DNA of 64,000 bases from Cymodocea nodosa (taxonomy: Eukaryota; Streptophyta; Magnoliopsida; Alismatales; Cymodoceaceae). The stretch covers positions 27,597,501-27,661,500 of the forward strand of contig CM072335.1 in assembly GCA_036874045.1 (NCBI GenBank). The letters are read 5' to 3'. Below are positions 27,601 to 37,900 of the stretch, in pieces. Below the pieces are notes generated by a model, which saw only the letters and a list, made by a program, of their open reading frames with translations, was not told the DNA's origin and did not search any database. How positions within the stretch are numbered: the first letter of the stretch is position 1; each line of letters starts with the position of its first letter. The translations under genes were made by a program, and so were the position numbers.

Positions 27601-28111
27601 TGTGATTACTTTCACTCTTAAAGTTTTGATGCTTAAACCCCTTGAATAGAGGACAACGTCTTCCACTAAGCTAGTCAAGGACTAGTGATGTGCCACTTTG
27701 CCGAAAAGTCACTTTTCATCGGTAAAATTCACTGGATGCTTTCTTTCATCTCCAAATCGTAACCATCGGTGCTTATTTGTGTCTTACATATGTATCAACG
27801 TATGTGCTTCCTTAGGCCATATCCCAAAAAAATAAATGTCGCTTCGCCTTCTGTCCATTTAATTTAAAAACAAAAACGCTTACCTGGATGCCTTTTAACC
27901 TATTTGTTTCTTGCAGGGAACTGATGTCGTGGCCAGCAATTCAAGATCACATACATGTCTTTTATCTGGAGTGTTCATTGGCGATGTGAAAGTACTAGTC
28001 AGGCTATCTTTTGGGATTGACGGACAAAGACAAGTCACCATGAAGCTTGCAGTACGATCTGAGGATGAAGCCGTGAGTGATGCAATCCACGAAATTGTCA
28101 CAAGTAGCTGA
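15683..28111 (+). CDS. COPG: Coatomer subunit gamma (gamma-COP)
   Basis: Large subunit of the COPI coat, which forms Golgi-to-ER and intra-Golgi vesicles on the cytosolic face of the Golgi. Eighteen exons: 15683-15725, 15950-16047, 16125-16175, 16282-16395, 16520-16720, 16810-16911, 19329-19436, 19543-19776, 20611-20861, 20944-21115, 23859-24014, 24095-24145, 25900-26037, 26114-26311, 26494-26625, 26707-26880, 27333-27569, 27917-28111. All phases agree, giving 884 aa, the normal plant length. Residues 1 to about 540 form the adaptin-like helical solenoid (for example [51 protein letters not shown]). A hinge follows ([14 protein letters not shown]). The C-terminal gamma appendage covers about 610-884 ([32 protein letters not shown]). 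The start [13 protein letters not shown] matches the family. Introns 6, 10 and 12 are 1.7-2.7 kb and carry transposon relics. The exon 16 end (26880) is the least certain border. Confidence 0.96.
17220..18700 (+). mobile_element. Decayed RTE-clade LINE fragment in gamma-COP intron 6
   Basis: The plus strand, read through stops and frame changes, gives the linker and reverse-transcriptase start of plant RTE-type LINEs. Recognisable pieces include [18 protein letters not shown], then [15 protein letters not shown] and KARKMSNE near 18230-18380. Upstream remnants resemble the Lys/Glu-rich linker. Many stops show that it is dead. It is split by the TRIM insertion at 17652-17936. The 5' end was not defined. 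Confidence 0.7.
17652..17936 (-). mobile_element. TRIM (terminal-repeat retrotransposon in miniature), 285 bp
   Basis: On the minus strand it reads LTR (17936-17829, 108 bp, starts TGTTAGAGTT, ends TTTCAACA), then the primer-binding site TGGTATCAGAA (17828-17818, complementary to the 3' end of initiator tRNA-Met). Next is a very short internal region (76 bp in total) with a purine-rich tract (GAAAGGAGGT), then a second LTR (17752-17652, starts TGTTGGAGTT, ends TTTTAACA). The insert is flanked on both sides by the same five bases TTAAG (17647-17651 and 17937-17941). It has no coding capacity, so it must have been mobilised in trans. It sits inside the RTE LINE. Confidence 0.82.
21525..21860 (-). 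mobile_element. RTE-clade LINE 3' end, minus strand, in gamma-COP intron 10
   Basis: The minus strand encodes the C-terminal end of an RTE-type LINE protein. It includes [12 protein letters not shown], then [17 protein letters not shown] and [17 protein letters not shown], a pattern seen at the end of these ORFs (WFGHV..RP ... K...L). The tail reads as the usual 'GTGGGGTTGGTCACATG'-type 3' sequence in complement near 21540-21570. It is 5'-truncated and lies in the opposite orientation to the LINE in intron 6. Confidence 0.65.
22371..22560 (+). mobile_element. Possible tRNA-derived SINE in gamma-COP intron 10
   Basis: A stretch of moderate GC in AT-rich surroundings has an A-box-like ttagctgagtgg (22387-22398) and, about 33 bp later, a B-box-like ggtttcaatct (22422-22432). 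This spacing is typical of tRNA-derived RNA polymerase III promoters in SINEs. No cloverleaf can be drawn, so it is not a tRNA gene. The ends are estimates. Confidence 0.45.
23039..23523. mobile_element. Fold-back/MITE-like element in gamma-COP intron 10
   Basis: It starts with ctaggggtgtgcatagtttg and ends with the near-complement (tatacatccctag on the plus strand), so the termini are inverted repeats. Both arms contain alternating 'ggtttggttt' and 'aaccaaac' tracts that can pair. It is 485 bp with no coding capacity. The superfamily is not assigned; I did not identify a clear target-site duplication. Confidence 0.6.
24146..25899. other. gamma-COP intron 12, no recognisable content
   Basis: A 1754-bp intron between the DDE|VRD exons. 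It has no coding signal, and no terminal repeats were found by eye. Two similar phrases ('ggtgccacaatgcaccatg' near 24968 and a related one near 25310-25340) hint at an old repeat but are too diverged to call. Confidence 0.5.
26290..26490 (+). repeat. About 100-bp tandem duplication over the gamma-COP exon 14 donor
   Basis: The end of exon 14 and the start of its intron (agattcgggaaactcttcaa, then ggtcttgagagttct ... ttaagcttgaac) recur as agatttagaaaaatcttcaa, then ggtcttaaaagttct ... ttgagcttgaac from about 26392. The copy keeps the donor (AAG|gtctta at 26412/26413). It is preceded by an acceptor-like ctaaatattccag ending 26393, which defines a possible 19-nt pseudo-exon, 26394-26412. Confidence 0.8.
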
Positions 28112-30453
28112 TGGTCCTAGACTTTTTATTGGCAGTTTCCCAGAGTTCAAGTTTTTTTGTTTGCTGACTGACCTTTGGTTGGTTGAGATTTTGGTAATGG
28201 ATCGTGCGAAACATATTCATGGTTTAGTTATATCCACCGTTGAAATAAGAGGCTTCGATATTCGAATGATTTGCGGGCTGTATTCTTAAATCTGTAAAAT
28301 AAATAAACACAATTATGAGAGATTCAAACAATATCCTAGCGCTCTATGAATACATTAATATAGATAGATGTATATCTTGATCATTCTTTGTGCTTCAAAT
28401 GTACAGAAATCTCACTCCTACAATCTTACTGATAAACACTGAAATTTGGCTTCACTCGTATGATTTCTTATATGTGGTCTCTCCCTCACAGCTAGAGTTT
28501 TTTCCAACCATTTGCAATTATAAGTTGTGTAAATTAGATTAAAAATAGCTAAAAGTTGTAATTGCTTAATCTAAAGGCTTAAGTTAATGCACTGTGAAAA
28601 ATAAACTTACAACCATCGACAAGAGAATCGGTATTGATAGTGGAATATACGGTTGAATATTTTCGTAGTGATTTTTTTATCTTTTTAAGAAAATAATAAA
28701 CCATTAGATATTAAGATGTGTATTTTAAAATGAAAATATAACAGTTGGACCTCTCCGACTGTAAAAAATTGAAAATGGACGGGATCCATTTTAAAAATTC
28801 CAAGGTAGATGTCGGTGGTGTATTCGGTCTTCATTTCATCAGATCTACAATAAACAATATTTTTTCATATTGATTTTTTTTTCTAAGACTCATAAAAACG
28901 CCTAATAAAATATTATCAATATAAAAAGTTATCGATTTCTCAAATAAAAGCATACGAATATAAATTATTAAAATATTTTATAAAATTTATAAAAAATAAC
29001 GAAAATATTACTAATATAAAAAAATAAAAATAAAAACTTTTTGCAAAGAAAAAAAAGACACAAAACTTAGAACATGTGCCCGGACTAAGGAAATCCCTTG
29101 GAAACGTCTCCAATCTCCCTCTTCTCTCTCTCTCTCTCTCTTGGCCTTCCGCCCGGCGATCTACGACTCCGTTGGCCGTCCCTCCACCGTTCTTCCGCCT
29201 CTGATCTCCTACGTGATCCGTTCAACTTGACGGCGTGTTACAAATCATAAGTCATCGACGATCTAACACGCCATCCAATTTCGCCGCGTCCATCCTCTAG
29301 AGCCCTACCTTAAGCTCCGCTGAGATTCCCAAACTCGTCTACCGTGTAGTTTCCCTCTCAGCTCGACGCATCAACCTCCATAACCGCCTTGATCTGTTTC
29401 ATAAATAGTAGAGGGGAAGCAAAAAAGCGAGAAAAATCTCGTCTGTTCGTTGGATCTGCGTCATTCGGCCTTGGTCGTCGGCAACCTGTAGACAGGTGAT
29501 CTACTGTTCCTTCCTATCCTCCACTTTCCACTGTCGTGTAAGTAAGATCTGTTTCTCTTCAGCTGCCGGAAATAGAAATGAAACGGACTCAATAAACCTT
29601 TTTTGGCAAAAGAATCTATTGTTTTTGCCTCTTGTACATACTCTTCGTTGTCCCGTGTCGTTCAGTATTTGATTGATGTGTGGACGATTTTGCCTAAAAG
29701 AGGTTTTTATTCCCTTACATGAAGATAATATTTTTGCTTCTCGTTAGTCGATGCTGTATACTAGGGATTTGGAGGGCTATTACTTCTCTTCCTCTACAGA
29801 TTCTGGTAGTTGTTCAATATGTGACTAGTTTAAGAAACCATTAAAATAGAGGATGATCTTGCATATTGTTTTGCATGATCTTGCGAATGTCTGTGTGTTT
29901 TCCGTGCGACACGATGACCTTAAAAGAGATTCTATATGTTGAAATCTGGGGCTGGGCTATAGTTTAAGGTGTCAAATATTTGGTACCGATGCATATGCTT
30001 TGCTTTCTTGATGAATTCCTTTGTTTTCCTTATCTTGTTTTCCGCCGATTTGGTGTCTAATCTCGTTTTCACAAATGTACATTGTCTCAAGGTTTGCAAT
30101 TGCGTGTGGTGCAAAATTATGTTGCCTTTGACCTTTGAGATGGACTAATGTCTTATCTGTTTGCTTTTCTGTTCTGAGAGATTTTTTTTTTTTCATCTTC
30201 CATATTTGTTGACATCAATGGAAGTATCAATTTATTTCTATAATCATCATTTTCTTCTTGTGTTTTTTTGTTTTCAAGATATAATTCAGTTTGTCTTAGG
30301 AACTATGCAAAACCTACAAATGAAACAACGGAGTTCTTTTTAAGTCATTTTCTTATTTAAGCGGCAGATGCTGATTTTCTTTGTCGTTCATTGATACAAG
30401 TTTTTATTGTTGAAAAACCGTTCCAGCTTGTTCTGTGTCTTACAGATCTTAAG
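28112..30453. other. gamma-COP 3' UTR, intergenic DNA, SEC22 promoter and leader
   Basis: 28112 to about 28330 is a plausible gamma-COP 3' UTR. 28500-29080 is AT-rich spacer. At 29119-29141 a (CT)n run opens a GC-richer zone (29100-29520) typical of a plant 5' leader, here assigned to SEC22. A leader intron probably runs from 29496 (gacag|gtgatc) to 30445 (cttacag), just before the ATG at 30454; an alternative donor gtaagt lies near 29538. Confidence 0.55.
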
Positions 30454-32764
30454 ATGGTGAAATTGACAATGATAGCCCGTGTCACTGATGGTCTTCCATT
30501 AGCGGAGGGTCTTGATGATGGTCGTGATCAGAGAGACACTGAATTCTACAAGCAACAGGCTAAACTTTTGTTTAAGAACCTGTCTAAAGGACAATATGAG
30601 GCCTCTAGAATGTCTATTGAAACTGGTCCTAATTTTTTCCAGTATCCTTCATCTTTAAATTTTGCTATTAGTTGATTAATTGAGAACAGTAATTGATTTT
30701 GATGTTGCATGATATTTTTCTTTATTTCTGTTAGTTGAGAATGGATGACAAGCTACTTGAGTTCTTTGGTTCCTTGACATGAATCTCAGCTATATTATTG
30801 AAGGTCGTGTCTGTTACCTGACAATGTGTGATCGTTCATATCCTAAGAAACTTGCTTTCCAATACCTCGAAGACCTCAAAAATGAATTTGAGAAAGTCAA
30901 TGGAAGCCAAATCGAGACAGCTGCAAGGCCATATGCTTTTATTAAATTTGGTAAATCTATTCAAGTTTTCACCATATATATATATATCTTCCATATCTTT
31001 TACTGATTGTGGGTCCCTTTGTTAATGTTTTGAAGATACATTTATTCAAAAGACAAAGAAGTTGTACATGGACACACGCACACAACGTAATCTTGCAAAG
31101 CTGAATGATGAACTCTATGAAGTCCACCAGATAATGACACGCAATGTCCAAGAAGTTCTTGGTGTTGGAGAAAAATTGGACCGTAAGGAACATGCTCTTT
31201 TGCATATTCTTTATAGAACACAGATTCTTGTTGGTATTGGTATACCATTGATGACCCCACTGTGTCACCACGAACTTCCATTATTCTATCCCATCAAAAG
31301 AATTTGTTGCATTCTCCAAGTATTATCATAAAATTTAGTTAGAAAATTTGAATATTTTTTATATCTAGTTCTCCACTCGAGTAAAAAATTTCCTATTCAT
31401 GTTGACTGAGGCAATATAAGGCTGGAGATTGATAATGTCGTTTTGGATAATACATGGCTGTGTAGACGCTAATTGTAAATGGTTATTTGTTGCTGGCCCA
31501 AGGCCATTTGTTCACCAAATGTTATTTACATCGGTTTATATATTAAAGTCTCAGACTCAGCTAAATATGTTATTGCCTAAATGTTTTTTTAAGATTGGTT
31601 TTCGTTCATGCAGAGGTCAGTGAAATGTCAAGCAGATTGACTTCAGAATCTCGTATTTATGCTGAGAAGGCAAAGGATCTGAATCGACAGGTTGGCATTT
31701 TTATACAGTAAAAACGTTTTTCTTGTAAACATCTGTTCTCTTAAATGCATTTTTGTGAGCCTAATTTATATTTGTTCAATTGCATTTCCATGTTGAAAAT
31801 TTTTCGTTATGCACGAAAGTTCAGTAATTCTGTCGGGGTCCCACTAAAGATAGTTAGAAGCGTTATTAGCTATACTATTTAAGTGCTAAGCTATATCATG
31901 GTGGTGTTGTCGGGTGTGTAAGTGGTAATAAAAAATACTAAAAAATAATTGAATATATATATATTAGTTATTTTGAATCTATTTATGAATATCTTAATGC
32001 ATAAATAACTAAATAGATGATTTTCTGAAGGTAAAAATAGCAACCTAACTTTAAGTAAACTTGTAGTTATCATTTGAATCAATATCAATCTTAACAATAA
32101 CAAAACAATTATAAGTGGCAACAACAAAATCTATAATTTTGACTTTTCATAACCTCTTTTTTGATCAGCAATGTCATAACCTACCAAAGAATATAGGCAT
32201 GGATGGGAATAAGGAGAGAGAAATGTTTCACATTGCAGTCTTCACGTAGATTCTGTTTAGTTAGCCGTAACCGCAATATAATGTAATGAAATTACATTAC
32301 ATAATGATTGTAATCAAACACATTGTTTGGTAATCAAATATAAATTAACTACAAGATTATATGAAGAATCAATTTCGGCATTTAAGGTCATGTTTAGTTA
32401 ATTTAGTGATTGTTTCATTGAACTTAATTTTTTGTAATCAAATGCCAAATTTTATAATCATAAAAATTCAAATATTATAAGCTAATTAAGAAATGTAATT
32501 TAATTGCGCTATATGTGGATTATGAACAATCAGTATGCCTTGCTGTAATTAGGGTATGTATTTATTTTTTACTTTGAACTTTAATACTTGTAGGGTATAT
32601 ATTCTCGTGTGTAATTCGTGATATGGTAGAACATATTTGTCCAGCTTTCTATTAAAGTGAGAATTTTCAATTTTCTGCAGGCTCTAATTCGAAAGTGGGC
32701 CCCAGTTGCTATCGTAATTGGGGTAGTTATTTTACTTTTCTGGGTCAGACACAAAATTTGGTAG
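30454..32764 (+). CDS. SEC22: SEC22-type longin SNARE
   Basis: R-SNARE-family protein of ER-Golgi vesicles, tail-anchored and facing the cytosol. Exons: 30454-30641, 30790-30950, 31036-31182, 31614-31690, 32681-32764; phases agree, giving 218 aa, the length of Arabidopsis SEC22. Residues 1 to about 120 form the longin domain (MVKLTMIARVTDGLPLAEGL; YIIEGRVCYLTMCDRSYPKK; PYAFIKFDTFIQ). About 130-190 is the SNARE coiled coil (DELYEVHQIMTRNVQEVLGV, then LDQVSEMSSRL). The C-terminal anchor is about 196-214 (APVAIVIGVVILLFWV) and the tail is RHKIW. Aligned by the V-L-x-R-x-x-x-L register of other R-SNAREs, the zero-layer position reads Val (VLGVGEKL) instead of Arg. It lies 2.3 kb downstream of gamma-COP on the same strand; both act in ER-Golgi traffic but have separate leaders. 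Confidence 0.95.
32255..32560. repeat. Possible MITE remnant in SEC22 intron 5
   Basis: Within the 990-bp intron, phrases such as taatgtaatgaaattacatt, then tgattgtaatcaaacaca, and later 'ttgtaatcaaatgcc' form short inverted and direct repeats, as in decayed miniature transposons. The ends and target duplication are not clear. Confidence 0.3.
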
Positions 32765-34901
32765 ATCTTCGGGGCTTTATGATGTCTGGGTTATGTGCTG
32801 CAATCGATCTTGCGTTTTTGTCAGCCGCAATTGTTGATTTCTAGCTTTCCGAAAGAGATATTTTGCTTCCCTCCTGATGGTGGTCACGCAGCATCATAGA
32901 TAGGTGTTTGAATATCATTCCAATTTCAACTTCGTGCTCGCACCAGGCGTTTGGAAAAATCATGCACAGAGAACCACCGGCCACCTTATAGATAGGTGTT
33001 ATGAATATTATCATGACTCAAACGAGACAGTTTTTTAAAATCTATTTACGGCTTTTGTTATCTTCGCATACGAAATTGACTGTCTTTTGGAGCGCGCGGG
33101 ACGGAAAATGGACTACAATTAAGAGAAAAGGTATGATGTATTGTAGACATTTTAATTACATCAATCGAGACTCGTGAATGGTTAGATTTTATCGAAATTG
33201 AGATCTTGATGGATTTGTTTAGTCGATTCTAAATTTGAGTTCTAATCAGTTCAACGATGATCCAGTATTTTTCTGATTCTTTTTAGGTGTGAGTTACTTC
33301 GAATATGGTTTTTGAAGTCGAATATTACAATTACATTTTCGGAAAAAGTATTTGTTCTGTAATCCCTATGGAGCTTTTTTTTATAATGTCAATATTTGCA
33401 TTTATTAGAACTTGAATTTTAATAAAAATTATTTCAGTTGTGTCATCAAGAAGTTAGGCTACGTTTATTCATACAAATTATTAATAAAGTATTTGCTCCA
33501 CCCACCCTTCTTCCCATGTCCCTACCGCTACCACCCTAAGCCGTTTGTGTGCAAGGAATGCGTTAGATTTGAATCGAGAATTCAATTTCTACTAGCCGTT
33601 TAAATTCCTAGTGTTTGTGTTTGTGCACGTTATTGTTGAATAAAATTGTAAGAAATGAATTCCTTTGCATTCTGGGTATGAAAGAAAGTTTAGTAACTCA
33701 TTTCCTAACCTTTTCCTTCCGCATCCTACAGTTCACGAAGAAACCACTTCCCCTTTTTCTTCCGTTACAACCCCACGGCCCATCCCATTTTCTTCTTTAT
33801 ACCTCTTTTTTCCTGTTCCTCCTGCTGCCTCGCATTTGTCCTCTACGTAGCACCTCTTCCTCCGATCCCTCCTCCAGAAGGTTTTTTTTATAATTTTAGA
33901 GTCGTATGCTGTAGGTTTGAAAATAAAAAAATCTGCATTCATGTCTATGATAAGACATTGCATTCCTCTTGCAAGGGAGTAATGTAATATGTTTTCTGTT
34001 TTACATTCATGTCTATAACTATGGAGTATTATTTATTGTTTTTACTGGTTTTTATTAGTATTGTTGTGTGGATACTTTTACATGAACAAAACATGTATTC
34101 AAGATTTTTAAAATATACATGTTGGAACAAGTCAAACAAAAAAATAACCGGTAGATCGAATACGGGAAAAGAAAATCTCTATACGACAACCTATGTATTT
34201 TTATATTGGAGTTGTATCTAGATCTTATAACTTGCATTTAGATGGTTACCTCAAGTTTTTGCGTAATATCCGCGTGTTAGATGGATTATTGTTATGCCGT
34301 AAATTGATTTTGAAATTTAATATTTGAGGAAGAATGTCTACTTTTACCTTCACACGAGAAAAAATAGCATTCATTGGAAGGTGTTATGAAAATTTTAGTT
34401 TCCTTGAGAAAAAGAGGTTAAACTTCTCTTTTCTCAAAATCCTATTTTGGACAGAAATATGTGAATATTAAGCAGCTTAAATTACTAAAAATGTATTTTC
34501 GAAACTACATTTCTAATAAAAATATTGTCTTGTAGGATTTCCAAACAGGGCATGACAAAGTACTTAAAAATCGTTTAAACTTGTTTCACATCGTGACGGT
34601 ACATATTTCCTTTCCCAGAGACACAAGCTACTTAAACATAAGGTAACTGGCCAACCCTTCGCTAGTAATAATAATAATATATGACGCGGGTAAAGGTTAT
34701 AGATCATAAAAAAATCGATAGAAGGTATTACAAACCATACATGAAAAAGAAATAAAAAATAAACAAAACAGATATAGCTGGTCCAAAAGGCCGCTCAAAA
34801 CGTAATCACAAAAAACTCCGTCTCAGCTCCCCTCTATATTCGACTGGACAGTGATTATCAAAGAAACAAAATAAATGTTGACTTTACCGTGGTTTGTGCA
34901 A
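32765..34901. other. SEC22 and CAP1 3' UTRs facing each other, intergenic DNA
   Basis: The two genes converge here. In the SEC22 3' UTR an 'atagataggtgtt' motif occurs twice (about 32896 and 32989). 33100-34690 has no coding signal beyond short low-complexity frames. An (AAT)n stretch lies at about 34667-34680. Confidence 0.5.
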
Positions 34902-37900
34902 TTACCCACCCGAGTGAGACGCTGGGGAAGTGATAAAAAGTCCATTCTTGAAAGTGTGAACAAATTGATGTGGTAAAGTATGCTCTTCCTGCAGTTTGCA
35001 AGAGATAATAAATTCATCGTAAACAGCAAAGTTTAAATGTGCATGAATGAGAGAACCAAGACACCTTTACCAAAGGTTCACCAGCAATATCATCACCGGG
35101 GCATGGAAAAGGTGTGTATAATATTACCAAGGGCGTCAATCGAATTACAATTCCACCTAGATCTAGATATTTATATGGCATCATAAAGTACGTAGTTCCA
35201 TGATAGACGTTCCTCTGCAACCAATACTGGATTTATATGCATAATTAAAAATACTACAGGAATTCTTGAAGCAAAATGAATGTGTAATTGGATACAAAGA
35301 CAATCACTCAGCATCTTCCCCTCCCAAATTTGAACTACATATGACTAGAAATTCACTCTGCTGCATCAACCTATATTTCAAGATAAACTATTCTTTTTCC
35401 TACGCAACATAACTACATAAGTATACAGGCAAAAAGTGATTATTGATGCATTACCAAAACATTTTCTAGTGTTGTTGCAAATTTTCAGCCACTAAGTATG
35501 AGGGCCTCTTGCTTTTAGAGACAAATCATTTTTAGATTTTCTTTGTAGCATTTTTTCAGAAAAAAGTTCATATAGATCGAAAAATGTAAATCACATACCC
35601 AATCATTGTCAGGACCAAAGTCAGGAACCATAACATTTATTTCACTTGATTTAGAACTTGTAATAGAAGTCCCCAGTGAACCCTTGCTTAAGTATAACTG
35701 GCAGCCTGAAGTGTTATCCACTGATATTGTTGGAGCAGAACCCTGCAAATTAAAAAAATAAAATATTTGTTCATGGTTTACATTCTGGATTTTTATACTG
35801 CTAATGTTTTCACTTGGACTTAAACCAAGGATTTCATCCCTTATGGAGCTAGTATAAGGGAAGACCAACATACCATCAACTGTTGGTGTTTACATCATGA
35901 ATTTGATGACATGCAATGTATGCCTTGTTAAACCAAGGACTATGCTCATTTGCAAACCTCGGCAATACGCCAAGACTATAGGAGAAAGATATTACATACC
36001 TTTCTTAAAATTTCCAAAAGTTGAAGATATCAAATAAAAGAATCTAGTCATGCCTTAATCCAAATTTCTTCTAGTGTTCAAGAGAAATGCATTAGTACTA
36101 TCCTTGTTTTGTGCAGAAGCAAGAGCATCACATGCATGAGGAACCATCAAGTGTTTTTGACCGTTGAATAGATGTTAAGATAATATATGCCAACTTTTAG
36201 AAGAAGAAGACGTGTGGGTGATCTAAGCTGTACAATAGAATTTAGTGTTTTAGCCATTGGATGAATATGTTGTAATGTAGAGCCCCATACATGTGGGTGA
36301 TCTAAGCTGTACAATAGAATTTAGTGTTTTAGCCATTGGATGAATTGGATGTAATGTAGAGCCCCATATATGTAAGGAACTTAAATGGTATGGAATGAAA
36401 GAGATTTGTCTCTACCCTCACCCTTATGATCTTCCATCTTTCCCCTCATTCCTCCCTTCATCTTCATCCTCCCTTTCGTCCACCTTCCCTTCCTGTACTA
36501 ACCTTCTCTTTTTCCCCACTCTTCCCCTTTGTGTCTCATCTCTCTCTCCCTCCACCCTCCCAACTATGCATCTCATCCCACGTCCTCCTCCCACTCTCTG
36601 AACATAACACCCCAATACTAACTCCCATCACTACCACCACCTCTCCCTCACATCCACTTGCCTCTTCTCCATAAACAATGACCAAAGCACCACCTCCACC
36701 ACATGACCTGTGTCACTACCCCTTGTCCCTCTCATCTCCTTGAGATAAATGATCTGGCAACTCTAGCAACCAACATAACATGCTTAACAGTGTAGGCGTT
36801 GGAAGTTGAAAACCCTTGAGGACAATCGAGTCTCAGTGCCAATATACGAGGCATTCCTCTCCCCATTTCCCACTCCAAGTGGCCAAGGGAATTATGAAGT
36901 GAGAACTGCAAGATTCCCACTAAACTAGAACGGCAATGGTGGAGATGCTGTCAGTGGCAGTTGCACTTCTTCCCAGCCCAAAGTATGGAAAGAATTTAGG
37001 TAGTTGGGGGCACTTTCTACTTCTTCGTTCGAATGTTTAGGTGAGGAGATGGCCTCTGGTTGATAAGCTATGGGATTTGAAATTTTTTCCTGCTGTTTTT
37101 TGTGGAAAGAAACTAGGGGGTTGATGTTGTCATGATGGTTTTCCATTGAAGCCTTCTTTTATGTATGTTTTACCTTTGTAGCAATGTGTGCATGAGGACC
37201 ATACCATGCTTACATCCATTGGGAAAACATTGCACATTCAATTTTTGAAAAAAAAAATGCACGCAAAGTTTATTAGTAGCGATGAGGAAAGCAACATAGG
37301 CCAGAAAAGGAAGTAAAGCACTCGGTTTGATTTGTCATATCACACCGCTAAATATGCTCCATGTTAAGCTCATAGATATATAGCTGATGCATTCTCTGAC
37401 TGACCATGTTACTTTACACTATTCCTCAAGCTGAGTTGCCGGCTTCAATGTGAAATATCATATAAGATGGAAAAATGGATGGACGGATAATAAATGGACC
37501 AATTGTTTATAAAACAAAACAATTACATCCTAACCCTAACATGAAATGATTAATAAACAAGTTAAAAAACTCCAACCCAAGTACAGCATGATTAGAAATG
37601 AGTTGACACAGCACAACACACTTAACTCATTCATTCAATGTGTGGCATCTTAAATGAGTTAACATGACCTGAAGGACATGATTAACCTAAGATGAGAATT
37701 TAGTCTACATTTTTATATTTTATACTAAAACATGGCAACTCAAAAAAAATATAAAAAATAACATTTAAAGGTAAAAGGCAAGTCTTATTCATGCTAATAA
37801 TATATATAACAATAAATAAGGAATTAAATATTTCAAAAAAAAATGACTGAGATAGGATGTAAATGGATTATGCACATAAACTGACATACGACCCACTTAT

